A DNA stretch of 33,093 nucleotides from Streptomyces aurantiacus (GCF_001418335.1 NZ_LIPP01000018.1:1-33093); one strand, 5' to 3'; counted from the stretch's first letter, positions 1 through 7,576 are shown. Numbers and translations are program-made. The notes: generated from the letters alone by a model not told the origin.

Positions 1-120
1 GCCGACGCCGTCGCCGACTTCTCCCGCGAGGACCACGACATGGCCCTGCGCTGGGCCGCCGGCCGCTGCGCGGTCGTGACCACCACCGACGCGCTCTTCA
101 AGGAGATCCGAACCCCATGA
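1..120 (+). CDS. isochorismatase, C-terminal end (partial)
   Basis: Only the last 39 codons are inside the window; the gene begins upstream. The visible tail contains the segment AVADFSREDHDMALRWAAGR followed by a Val-Val-Thr-Thr-Thr-Asp stretch, which resembles the end of the isochorismatase (cysteine hydrolase fold) domain of EntB/DhbB. That enzyme turns isochorismate into 2,3-dihydro-2,3-dihydroxybenzoate plus pyruvate, the step before DHB. In E. coli EntB and B. subtilis DhbB the aryl carrier domain is fused to this enzyme. Here the protein ends at TGA 118-120 and the carrier is a separate ORF starting at 117 (ATGA overlap), so the two were split. Family call is by recognition of a short tail plus context, so moderate confidence. 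Confidence 0.72.
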   Translation, partial: ADAVADFSREDHDMALRWAAGRCAVVTTTDALFKEIRTP

Positions 121-344
121 CCCTCACCCGGGAACAGATCCGCGGTGACATCGCCGGCGCCCTCGGCGAGGACCCCGCGGACATACCCTTCGACGAGAAC
201 CTTCTCGACCACGGCCTCGACTCGGTCCGGATCATGACGCTGCTCGAACAGTGGCGCCGTGAACACGGCGTCGAGGCCGACTTCGCTGACCTCGCCGAAC
301 AGCCCGCCATCGATGCCTGGGCACCCCTGCTGGGGGCCTCGTGA
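117..344 (+). CDS. stand-alone aryl carrier protein (DHB carrier)
   Basis: A 75-aa acidic four-helix carrier protein. The phosphopantetheine attachment motif is D-H-G-L-D-S-V-R (residues about 32-39), with Ser37 as the predicted 4'-phosphopantetheine site. In catecholate siderophore systems the DHB-AMP ligase (EntE/DhbE, not in the window) loads 2,3-dihydroxybenzoate on this arm, and the condensation domain of the next protein takes it. The start ATG overlaps the upstream stop (ATGA), and its own TGA overlaps the GTG start of the NRPS (GTGA), so all three are translationally coupled. A free carrier rather than a C-terminal domain of the isochorismatase is the unusual point. Alternative: a non-aryl PCP, unlikely given the neighbours. 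Confidence 0.88.
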   Translation: MTLTREQIRGDIAGALGEDPADIPFDENLLDHGLDSVRIMTLLEQWRREHGVEADFADLAEQPAIDAWAPLLGAS

Positions 345-3300
345 CCACCCCGGTGACCACCCCCGTGACCGCCCTCGTGACGGCCGGCGGCAGGACCGCG
401 CCCGCCGGGCCAGTCACCGAACTCCCTCTGACAGCCGCCCAGTCGGGCATGTGGTACGCGCAGGCCCTCGATCCGCTGAGCCCCGCGCAGAACACCGCGG
501 AGTGCCTGGAGATCGACGGACCGCTCGACGCCGCCGTGTTCGCCGCGGCTCTGCGACAGGTCACGGCCGAGGCCGACGTGCTGCGCGTCCGCGTCGAGGA
601 CACTCCGGACGGCCCCCGCCAACACCTGTGCGCCGGCATCGAGGTGCCGCTGACCGTGCACGACCTGCGCGACGCCGACGCCGACGCCGACGCCGACGAC
701 GCCGTCCCCCGGGCCGAGGCGTGGATGCGCGCCGACCTGGCCGAACCCTGCGACCTGGCGGCCGGTCCGCTGTTCCGGCACGCCCTGTTCCGGGTCGGTG
801 AGGAGCGGTGGCTGTGGTATCAGCGCGTCCATCACCTCGTCATGGACGGCTTCGGCTACTCCCTGCTCGTACGGCGCACCGCGGAGGTCTACTCGGCGCT
901 CGCGCGCGGCGAGGAACCCGCTCCGCGCACCTTCGGGACCCTGGCCGAACTCGTCGCGCAGGACGCCGAGTACCGGTCCTCGGACGCCTTCGTGGCCGAC
1001 CGCGCCCACTGGGGGCGCGCCTTCGCCGACCGGCCCGAAGCACCCCGGCTCGCGGGCCGCGGCGCGCTGCCCTCGCGCACGTTCCGCCGCCGCACGGCGT
1101 ACCTGGCCCCCGACACCACCGAGCGGCTGCGCGACCTGGCGGCCCGGACCCGTGCGACCTGGCCGGACGTCCTCATCGCCGCGCAGGCGCTGTACACCGC
1201 CCGCGCGACCGCGCGGCAGGAGGTCGTGCTCGGGCTGCCGATGATGGGCCGCCTGGGGTCGGTCGCGCTGCGCGTGCCGGGCATGGTGATGAACGTGCTG
1301 CCGCTGCGGCTGGCCGTCTCCCCCGACGCGACCTTCGCCGAACTGGTGCGCCAAGTGGTGCTCGGTGTGCGGGAGATACGCCGCCACCAGCGCTACCGCT
1401 ACGAGGACATCCGCCGCGACCTGGGGCTCCTGGGCGAGAACCGGAGCCTGGTCGGTCCGCTCGTCAACGTCATGCCGTTCGACTACGGAGTGGACTTCGC
1501 CGGCGCCCCCGCCCGGGCCCGGAACCTGTCCGCGGGCCCCGTGGACGATCTGACGGTCAACATCTACGACCGGGCCGACGGCCGCGGCCTGCGCGTCGAC
1601 CACGACGGCAACCCGGCCCTGTACGAGGACAGCGACCTCGCGGCCCACCAGGAACGCTTCCTGGGTCTCCTGGACCGGCTCTGTGCCGGCGACCCGCAAC
1701 TGCCGCTCTCCACCCACGGCATCGCGACGCCGGCCGAAGAGGCCCTGGTCGTCGACGAGTTCAACCGCACGGACCGCGAGGTGCCCCCGACCACGCTCAT
1801 CGGCCCCATCGAGTCGCGTGCCGCCCGGACCCCGGACGCCACGGCACTGCTGTACGGGGACAGCGTGCTGACCTACGCGGAACTCAACGCCCGCGCCAAC
1901 CGGCTGGCCCGGCATCTGCGGACCCTCGGCGCACGCCCCGGAGCGGTGGTGGCCGTCTCGGTGCCGCGCTCGGTGGAGCTGGTCGTCTCCCTGCTCGCCG
2001 TGCTGAAGGCGGGGGCCGCGTATCTGCCGCTCGATCCGGACTATCCGGCGCGGCGGCTCACGTACATGCTCCAGGACGCGCAGCCGGTATGCGCCGTCAC
2101 GGACCGGGCGGGACGGCTGCCCGGCGACGCCGGTACCCCGCTCGTGGTCCTGGACGGGCTCGACGTGTCCGCCCACCTGCCGGTCGACCCGGCACGGGCC
2201 CTCACGCCCGCCCACCCGGCCTACGTCATCTACACGTCGGGATCCACCGGGCGGCCCAAGGGCGTCGTCGTCCCGCACGGAGCGATCGACAACCGGCTGC
2301 GCTGGATGCAGCACACCTACGGGCTGACCGCCGAGGACCGGGTGCTGCAGAAGACCCCGTCGTCGTTCGACGTGTCCGTGTGGGAGTTCTTCTGGCCGCT
2401 CCGCGAGGGCGCCGCACTCGTCCTCGCCGAGCCGGGCGGGCACAAGGACCCGGCCTACCTGGCGCGCCTGATCCGCGAACGGTCCGTCAGCACCTGTCAC
2501 TTCGTGCCGTCGATGCTCCAGGTCTTCCTGGCCGACGCGGACACGGCCGGGTGCGACGCGCTGCGGAGGGTCTTCTGCAGCGGCGAGGCACTGCCGAGAG
2601 AGACCGCGAACGCCTTCGGACGGGCACTGCCGGACGTGGAACTGCACAACCTGTACGGACCGACGGAGGCCGCCGTCGACGTCACCCACCACGCCTGCGC
2701 ACCGGCCGGCACCGGCCCGGTACCGATCGGGCGGCCGGTGTGGAACACCCGCCTGTACGTCCTCGACGCCGCGCTCCAGCCGTGCCCGCCGGGCATACCG
2801 GGTGAACTGTTCCTGGCGGGAGAGCAGTTGGCCGACGGCTATCTGAACCGCCCGGAGCTGACCGCGTCCCGGTTCGCCGCCGACCCCTTCGGGGCGCCTG
2901 GCGCACGGATGTACCGCACCGGCGATCTGGCGCGCTGGACCGCCGGGGGCGAGGTCGAGTACCTCGGCCGCACCGACCACCAGGTGAAGCTGCGCGGGCA
3001 GCGCGTCGAACTCGGCGAGGTCGAGGCCGCGCTGACCGGGCAGCCGGGCGTGGACGGAGCCTGCGCCCTGGTGCGGGAGGACCGGCTCGTCGGATACGTC
3101 ACCGGCGGCGCCGACCCCACCACCGTACGGGCGGCGCTGGCGCGCGAGCTGCCGGAGCATCTGGTGCCGGCGGCGGTCGTCGCCCTCGAAGCGTTCCCGC
3201 TGAGCCCCAACGGCAAGCTGGACCGGCGCGAACTGCCCGCTCCCGTCTACGCGGGCGGCCCGGACGCCCGTCGCCCCGCGGGCCCCCGCGAGGAGACGCT

Positions 3301-4294
3301 GACCCGGCTCTTCGCGGAGGTCCTCGGCGTCGAACGGCCCGGCCCCGACGACGCCTTCTTCGACCTCGGCGGCACCTCGCTGCTCGCGGTACGGCTGGTG
3401 AACCGTATACGGGAGGAGTTCGGCGCCGAGCTGACCATCGGCTCACTGTTCGAGGCGCCCACCCCGGCCGCGCTCGCCGCCCGCCTCGCCGACGCGGGCC
3501 TCGCGGCCGAGGACGCGCTGGACGTCGTACTACCCCTGCGCGCCGAGGGGGACCGGCCCCCGCTGTTCGCGTTCCATCCCGCGGGCGGGATCGCCTGGTG
3601 CTACGCGGGTCTCGCCGCGAGGCTCGGGCCGGGACAGCCGGTGTACGGCATCCAGGCGCGCGGCCTGATCGGTGACGAACCGCTGCCCCGCACGCTCCAG
3701 GAACAGGCGGCCGACTACGTCGGGCACATCCGGGCGGTCCGCCCGCACGGCCCCTACCGCCTTCTCGGCTGGTCGGTCGGCGGAATCCTCGCGCACACGG
3801 TGGCCACCCTGCTCCAGGAGGCCGGTGAGACGGTCGACCTCCTGGCGCTGCTCGACGCGTTCCCCGCCGAACAGTGGCGGGAGCGGCCCGCGCCCGAGGA
3901 GGGCGACGCGCTCACCGCCGTGCTGCGGATGGCGGGCTTCGACCGTGCCGGCGAGCGCACCCGGGACGACGTACTGGCCACGCTGCGCCGGGCGAGCAGC
4001 CCGCTCGCGGGACTCACCGACCACACCCTGTCGAGGATCGTCGACATCGTCCCCAACCACGCCCGCATGATGCGCGAGCACCACCACCGCCCGTACGACG
4101 GCGACGTGCTGTTCTTCACGGCCGCCGCCCCGCGGCCGGAGGACTGGCTGACCCGTGAGGCGTGGCGGCCGCACGTGCGAGGCGCGGTCGTCAATCACGA
4201 CCTCGACTGCACGCACCCGCAACTGATGCGGGACCGGCACCTGGACACGGTCGCGGCGGCACTGGCGGCACGGCTCAAGGAACTCGGCGCATGA
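341..4294 (+). CDS. entF: EntF-like nonribosomal peptide synthetase (C-A-T-TE), serine-activating
   Basis: 1317 aa, close to the size of E. coli EntF. Domain order: condensation (about 25-460; HHLVMDG at about 164-170), adenylation (about 480-970; YTSGSTGRPKG at 631-641, NLYGPTE at 770-776), thiolation (LGGTS with Ser1013 as the arm site) and thioesterase (GWSVG with Ser1145; His1292 near the C-terminus). The specificity residues are D677 V678 W681 H720 F745 S747 L771 V779 D780 K959, i.e. DVWHFSLVDK, the EntF code for L-serine. With a separate DHB carrier and one module plus TE, the expected chemistry is three rounds of DHB-Ser formation and cyclisation to an enterobactin-type trilactone. DhbF (bacillibactin) would need a second module. 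GTG start is forced by the GTGA overlap with the carrier gene. No MbtH-like gene is visible here. A 6-bp tandem repeat (671-700) encodes a short Asp-Ala run in the C domain. Confidence 0.93.
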   Translation: MTTPVTTPVTALVTAGGRTAPAGPVTELPLTAAQSGMWYAQALDPLSPAQNTAECLEIDGPLDAAVFAAALRQVTAEADVLRVRVEDTPDGPRQHLCAGIEVPLTVHDLRDADADADADDAVPRAEAWMRADLAEPCDLAAGPLFRHALFRVGEERWLWYQRVHHLVMDGFGYSLLVRRTAEVYSALARGEEPAPRTFGTLAELVAQDAEYRSSDAFVADRAHWGRAFADRPEAPRLAGRGALPSRTFRRRTAYLAPDTTERLRDLAARTRATWPDVLIAAQALYTARATARQEVVLGLPMMGRLGSVALRVPGMVMNVLPLRLAVSPDATFAELVRQVVLGVREIRRHQRYRYEDIRRDLGLLGENRSLVGPLVNVMPFDYGVDFAGAPARARNLSAGPVDDLTVNIYDRADGRGLRVDHDGNPALYEDSDLAAHQERFLGLLDRLCAGDPQLPLSTHGIATPAEEALVVDEFNRTDREVPPTTLIGPIESRAARTPDATALLYGDSVLTYAELNARANRLARHLRTLGARPGAVVAVSVPRSVELVVSLLAVLKAGAAYLPLDPDYPARRLTYMLQDAQPVCAVTDRAGRLPGDAGTPLVVLDGLDVSAHLPVDPARALTPAHPAYVIYTSGSTGRPKGVVVPHGAIDNRLRWMQHTYGLTAEDRVLQKTPSSFDVSVWEFFWPLREGAALVLAEPGGHKDPAYLARLIRERSVSTCHFVPSMLQVFLADADTAGCDALRRVFCSGEALPRETANAFGRALPDVELHNLYGPTEAAVDVTHHACAPAGTGPVPIGRPVWNTRLYVLDAALQPCPPGIPGELFLAGEQLADGYLNRPELTASRFAADPFGAPGARMYRTGDLARWTAGGEVEYLGRTDHQVKLRGQRVELGEVEAALTGQPGVDGACALVREDRLVGYVTGGADPTTVRAALARELPEHLVPAAVVALEAFPLSPNGKLDRRELPAPVYAGGPDARRPAGPREETLTRLFAEVLGVERPGPDDAFFDLGGTSLLAVRLVNRIREEFGAELTIGSLFEAPTPAALAARLADAGLAAEDALDVVLPLRAEGDRPPLFAFHPAGGIAWCYAGLAARLGPGQPVYGIQARGLIGDEPLPRTLQEQAADYVGHIRAVRPHGPYRLLGWSVGGILAHTVATLLQEAGETVDLLALLDAFPAEQWRERPAPEEGDALTAVLRMAGFDRAGERTRDDVLATLRRASSPLAGLTDHTLSRIVDIVPNHARMMREHHHRPYDGDVLFFTAAAPRPEDWLTREAWRPHVRGAVVNHDLDCTHPQLMRDRHLDTVAAALAARLKELGA

Positions 4295-4351
4295 GCCGCG
4301 GGGCCGGTCCGTCCGCCCCGGGGCCAGAGGGCCGGGCACCGCTGCCGGCGT

Positions 4352-4379
4352 GGGGTCCCGGCACCGGGGTCCCGGCACC
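4352..4379. repeat. 14-bp tandem duplication in a convergent intergenic gap
   Basis: Two perfect head-to-tail copies of GGGGTCCCGGCACC lie between the stop codons of the NRPS and the convergent esterase. CCCGG-CA-CCGGG can also fold back, so the 113-bp gap may end transcription from both sides, but there is no T-run and no clear single hairpin. Confidence 0.5.
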
Positions 4380-4407
4380 GGAGGGCCGGGCGTCCCCGCC
4401 GTGCGGT

Positions 4408-5667
4408 TCAGCCGCCGGAGAGCAACTCCACCAATCCGTCGGCCAGTTCGGTGCGCCAGCAGAGGTAGTCGTGGCCGCCGTTGAACTCGCGGTAGGCGGC
4501 GTTCTCGTAACCCGCGGCGGCGAGGGTGTCGCGCAGCCGGCGGGCGGCGGGGAGGGCCACCCATTCCTGCTCCCCGAAGGAGAGCCGAAAGCGCACAGGC
4601 CGGCGCGGTTCCCCGGCGACGCGTCCGGTCAGCCACTCCGCTTCCGGTCCGACGGGCCACCAGAAGGAGCCGGACTGGACGAGCGCGTTGCCGAAGCGGT
4701 GCGGAGCCGCAAGGGCCGCGTAGGCGGCGGTGAGTCCGCCGAGGCTCTGACCGGCGACCACCGTACGCGCGGGATCGTCGGTGACCGGCAGCCGGCCCGC
4801 CGCCCAAGGCAGCAGTTCGTCGACGAGGAAGGCCACGAACTCCGGCCGGCAGGTCAGTTCCGTCCAGCGGGTGCCGGGGTCCACCGAGTCCGGCAGGACG
4901 GCGGCGAGCGGCGGGACACGGCCGTCCGCGATGAGGTTGTCGAGCAGGTGGGCGACGCCGAGCCGGGGCTGCCAGTGCTCCCCGTCGAGCAGCACGAGCA
5001 CCGGCAGCTTCGCCGGTTCCCGCACGGCCCCCGGTGGTTCGTACAGCCAGACACGCCGCTCGGTGCCGAGGCGCGCGCTCGCCACCCGGTGCTCGGTCAC
5101 GGTCCCCCTGGCCACGCCCGGCCTCGGGTCCCAGTCGGACGAGTCGGGGGCGCCCGGAAGTTCGGCGTACGACACCGGGTCGCCGCCCCACCGGCGTGGC
5201 AGAGTACGGCTGTTGTACGGGTCGGCGTGACGCCTGGTCCGCAGCCACCGCCAGTACTCCGGTCCGCCCTGCTCCGGCCCTTCGCCCTCGTCGACGTGGA
5301 AGTCGTAGGTGCCGCGCCAGTCACGGCGCAGCCGGAGCGTCCAGTGCCAGACGTCGGTGCCGGGCGCCCGCTCCATCAGGTTGCCCTCGGGACGGCGGGG
5401 GTCGCCGAGCTTGTTGGGCAGGACCTGTACGGCGCGGGTGGCCGGGCCACCGCGCCAGAGGAAGGTCATGGCCACATGGTCGGCGCTGCCCTGCGGGTCG
5501 GCCGAGACGACCGGGGTGCCGCGCCTGCGCGCATCCGCCCAGAACGCCTCGACGGCCTGCGGGCCGGGCAGGGGGAGAACCGGTTCCGCCAGCCGCGGCA
5601 GCCTGTCGGGACGCGGGAGCCGGGGCGGGTGGTGGGGCGTGCGCTCAGGCGGCGTGCGGGCAAACAT
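4408..5667 (-). CDS. fes: Fes-like enterobactin/enterochelin esterase
   Basis: 419 aa. The N-terminal part (about residues 20-150) resembles the enterochelin-esterase N-domain, including a segment around W-H-W-T-L. The C-terminal half is an esterase-D type alpha/beta hydrolase with nucleophile motif GQSLGG (Ser308) and the Fes-type catalytic His in GGHDYLCWR (His399). Fes hydrolyses the serine trilactone of imported ferric-enterobactin so that iron can be released in the cytoplasm; no signal peptide is seen, as expected. Start ATG 5667 is preferred because GGAG lies 9 nt upstream; an in-frame TTG at 5703 would add 12 residues without a better site. It faces the NRPS tail to tail and is divergent from the propeller gene across an iron box. 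It fits the trilactone predicted from the NRPS pocket. Confidence 0.9.
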   Translation of the reverse strand: MFARTPPERTPHHPPRLPRPDRLPRLAEPVLPLPGPQAVEAFWADARRRGTPVVSADPQGSADHVAMTFLWRGGPATRAVQVLPNKLGDPRRPEGNLMERAPGTDVWHWTLRLRRDWRGTYDFHVDEGEGPEQGGPEYWRWLRTRRHADPYNSRTLPRRWGGDPVSYAELPGAPDSSDWDPRPGVARGTVTEHRVASARLGTERRVWLYEPPGAVREPAKLPVLVLLDGEHWQPRLGVAHLLDNLIADGRVPPLAAVLPDSVDPGTRWTELTCRPEFVAFLVDELLPWAAGRLPVTDDPARTVVAGQSLGGLTAAYAALAAPHRFGNALVQSGSFWWPVGPEAEWLTGRVAGEPRRPVRFRLSFGEQEWVALPAARRLRDTLAAAGYENAAYREFNGGHDYLCWRTELADGLVELLSGG

Positions 5668-5760
5668 GCGTGGAGACTCCGGGCGTTCGGGAATGATCCG
5701 CAATATTCCTACTCAGATCACCACAACTGTCGCACACATCACACCGGAAACAAGCATTAC

Positions 5761-5779
5761 TTAGGTAAGCCTAAGCTAA
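5761..5779. promoter_or_regulatory. DtxR/DmdR1-type iron box
   Basis: TTAGGTAAGCCTAAGCTAA matches the DtxR/IdeR/DmdR1 consensus TTAGGTTAGGCTAACCTAA at 16 of 19 positions by eye. It sits 41 bp before the first start codon of the propeller gene and about 94 bp before the esterase start, in an AT-rich divergent spacer, so one dimeric iron-repressor site could control both genes. Known role of the family: Fe2+-loaded repressor binds and blocks transcription when iron is sufficient. Confidence 0.88.
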
Positions 5780-5799
5780 CTTATCCTCAAGCAATCATC

Positions 5800-5847
5800 T
5801 CCTTCAAGGAGTTGACCCGCATGTTCTCCAAGGAGCTGACCCGCATG
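5800..5847 (+). repeat. tandem 24-bp duplication of ribosome binding site plus start codon
   Basis: Two adjacent 24-bp units (5800-5823 and 5824-5847) match at 21 of 24 positions. Each has AAGGAG, 9 nt, then an in-frame ATG. The duplication gives the propeller gene two complete translation starts, eight codons apart, and adds a second copy of the Lys-Glu-Leu-Thr-Arg-like segment to the N-terminus. Confidence 0.85.
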
Positions 5848-6918
5848 ACCTCGTCCGCCCGCACCAGCCGTCGCACCGTTGTCCGCGCGGCGATCGCCGT
5901 CGCGCTCGTCTCCGGCAGCACCTTGACGGTGACCGGTACGGCGTCCGCCGGCACGTCCGGCACGTCCGGTACATCCGGTTCGACCGTCGAGTCCGCCCCG
6001 CTGGTGACCGGCCTCTACCAGTCCGCGTACTCGGAGCGGAACCACGTCCTGTGGGCGACCTCGGCCGTCGGCCGGCCGCCGGTCACCGACTCCCGTCTGC
6101 TGAAGGTGGATCCGCGCGCGCTGACCGTGGAGGCCACGTACACGCCGCCGGTCACCGACACGGCCACCGGCGCCGTCGAGGCGGTCTACGGCGTGGCTGT
6201 CGACGACGAGCACAACACGGTCTGGACGACGAACACCCGCAGCAACTCGGTCGCCGTCTACAGCCAGCGCACCGGCGCCCACCTCGCCACGCTCCCGAAC
6301 GTGAGCCACGCGCGCGAGATCGTGGTCGACGAGCGCCACGACACCGTATGGGCCAGTGGCTTCGGCGACGGCACGCTCGTCGCCTTCGACACCCGCACCT
6401 TCAAGGAGAAGCAGCGCGTCACGGTCGCGGGTTCGGGGCCCACGGGTCTCGCCGTGAACGAGCGGACCGGCACGCTCTACGCCGCCGACCTCAGCAACGA
6501 CCGGCTCATCCAGGTCTCCCGCGACTCCGCGACCCCGCGGTTCATCCCCACCGGTGACGGGCCGATCTCGGTCTCGCTCTCCCGGGACGGGCGCACCGCC
6601 TACACGGCCGACCAGACCGCCGGCGGCATCTCGGTCGTCGACCTGCGCGAGGGCACGGTCACCAGGTCCGTGGCGACCGGTGCGGGCGCCCTGTCCGTGG
6701 CCACCGACACCCGCTCCGGGAACGTCCTGGTCGCCAACCGCACGACGGCCACCGTGTCGGTCGTCGACCCACGCAAGGGCACCGTCAAGGAGTCCCTGGC
6801 CACGGGCGCCAACCCCAACCACGTCGAGGTGGCCGACGGCACCGCGTACGTGGTCGACAAGTCCGGGTCCGGCGCAGCCGGCGAGGACCAGGTCAACCGG
6901 ATCAGCCTCGCTCGCTGA
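5821..6918 (+). CDS. exported YncE-like seven-bladed beta-propeller protein
   Basis: 365 aa from ATG 5821, or 357 from the equally well-placed ATG 5845. The N-terminus has a twin-arginine signal (SRRTVVR, Arg17-Arg18), a hydrophobic stretch and a likely AxA cleavage after Ala43, then a short Gly-Thr-Ser repeat linker (44-55). The rest consists of repeated blades of about 40 residues with YVTN/surface-layer type patterns (for example 'VYGVAVDDEHNTVWTTN' and 'LAVNERTGTLYAADLSND'). No catalytic residues are evident. E. coli yncE, of the same fold, is known to be iron-regulated, and here an iron box lies directly upstream, with a Fes-like esterase divergent. I infer an extracytoplasmic role linked to iron or siderophore, for example binding or signalling; the exact job is unknown. 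A strong hairpin follows the stop. Confidence 0.85.
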   Translation: MFSKELTRMTSSARTSRRTVVRAAIAVALVSGSTLTVTGTASAGTSGTSGTSGSTVESAPLVTGLYQSAYSERNHVLWATSAVGRPPVTDSRLLKVDPRALTVEATYTPPVTDTATGAVEAVYGVAVDDEHNTVWTTNTRSNSVAVYSQRTGAHLATLPNVSHAREIVVDERHDTVWASGFGDGTLVAFDTRTFKEKQRVTVAGSGPTGLAVNERTGTLYAADLSNDRLIQVSRDSATPRFIPTGDGPISVSLSRDGRTAYTADQTAGGISVVDLREGTVTRSVATGAGALSVATDTRSGNVLVANRTTATVSVVDPRKGTVKESLATGANPNHVEVADGTAYVVDKSGSGAAGEDQVNRISLAR

Positions 6919-6963
6919 GACCGGGACGACGGCCCTCCCCGAGCGACAACGACCGCACAGACC

Positions 6964-6997
6964 GATGTGCCCGCGCACCACAGCGTGCGGGCACATC
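6964..6997 (+). terminator. hairpin terminator after the propeller gene
   Basis: Perfect 11-bp arms (6964-6974 with 6987-6997), extendable by two pairs, loop 8-12 nt, 45 bp after the stop codon. There is no T-run, as is usual in Streptomyces. It also marks the right end of the siderophore locus. Confidence 0.75.
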
Positions 6998-7036
6998 ACC
7001 CCGTTCTCGCTCAGGTCACCTGGAGGCGAGGGTCCC

Positions 7037-7314
7037 GTCCGCCCGGTCTACGTCTCCCTCCACGAAGGCACCATCGCCGCCCTCAAGGCACGCACCGGCA
7101 AACGCGGCATGGCCACCTACGTCGAAGGCCTCATCCAGCGCCAACTGGAGCGCGACCGGCTGCGCGAACTCATCGAGGACGCCGAGGCCGAGGACATCCG
7201 CGTCGTCACCAGCTCCATCACCCTCGTCGAAGCCCGCGACCCCAAGACCAACCAGGCCCTCCCGAGGAGCTCTTCATGCTGTGCGGCACCGGCGTCCACA
7301 TCAGCAAAATCTGA
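7037..7314 (+). pseudogene. collapsed VapBC-like toxin-antitoxin operon (antitoxin-PIN toxin remnant)
   Basis: Three pieces are joined. First, 7037 to about 7186 encodes an antitoxin-like start (PVYVSLHEGTIAALKARTGK, then Y-V-E-G-L-I-Q and a basic/acidic helix) but has no ATG/GTG/TTG in reach, although GGAGGCGAG lies just before. Second, in the same frame, about 7187-7257 encodes a PIN-toxin-like segment (DIRVVTSSITLVEARDPKTN). Third, in a different frame, 7261-7314 encodes a typical PIN-toxin C-terminus (PEELFMLCGTGVHISKI and TGA 7312-7314). I read this as an antitoxin/toxin pair shortened by two internal deletions and no longer functional. Family assignment rests on remembered Streptomyces antitoxin and PIN sequences. 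Confidence 0.6.
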
Positions 7315-7507
7315 CACCGTGCGAAGCCAGGGCAGCCGCAACCTCCCACTCGTTGCCGCTCAGCGCAACCATGTCCGACAACGGGCACCCACTGTGCGCG
7401 CTGAAGTAGACCGTCTTTCCGCACGGTCCGGACCGCCGGTAGCACCGGGGGCACCAGCCGCAGCTCACACACTTCCCCGTCCAAAAGCGCGGCAGCACCG
7501 CGCTCAC
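7301..7507 (-). CDS. small Cys-rich protein, unknown function
   Basis: 68 aa from GTG 7507, which has a strong Shine-Dalgarno (GGGAGGAGA) 8 nt upstream. That spacing is the main reason for calling it a gene and for choosing this start within a longer open frame. It has a Cys cluster, C-V-S-C-G-W-C-P-R-C at residues 13-22, then Cys29, Cys41 and a C-terminal Cys68, so a zinc- or other metal-binding knuckle is plausible. No signal peptide or membrane segment is seen. I do not recognise the family. Its last codons overlap the end of the toxin remnant on the other strand (7301-7314), and it is divergent from the 306-aa composite ORF with a 69-bp gap. It sits in a patch of gene fragments, so it could itself be partial. 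Confidence 0.5.
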   Translation of the reverse strand: MSAVLPRFWTGKCVSCGWCPRCYRRSGPCGKTVYFSAHSGCPLSDMVALSGNEWEVAAALASHGVRFC

Positions 7508-7576
7508 CAGCGGAATCTCCTCCCTCGCATGCGCCCCGCAAGGTTGCGCACCCACCGCGTCCCCGGAGCCTCTCGC

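Noticed and set aside
98..3160. 1020-aa open frame antisense to the NRPS
   Set aside because: High-GC shadow; low-complexity Arg/Gly/Val composition, no domain, and the sense strand encodes a complete NRPS.
5668..5703. TTG start for the esterase at 5703
   Set aside because: No Shine-Dalgarno at proper spacing, while ATG 5667 has GGAG 9 nt upstream.
4162..5820. Upstream extension of the propeller frame into the esterase region
   Set aside because: The frame is open only by GC bias. The real start follows the iron box, with ribosome sites and a signal peptide at 5821/5845.
6554..7576. Single long protein running from inside the propeller gene to 8497
   Set aside because: The frame is open by chance; it crosses the propeller gene out of frame, a terminator and the toxin-antitoxin remnant. 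Only 7577-8497 has its own start and ribosome site.
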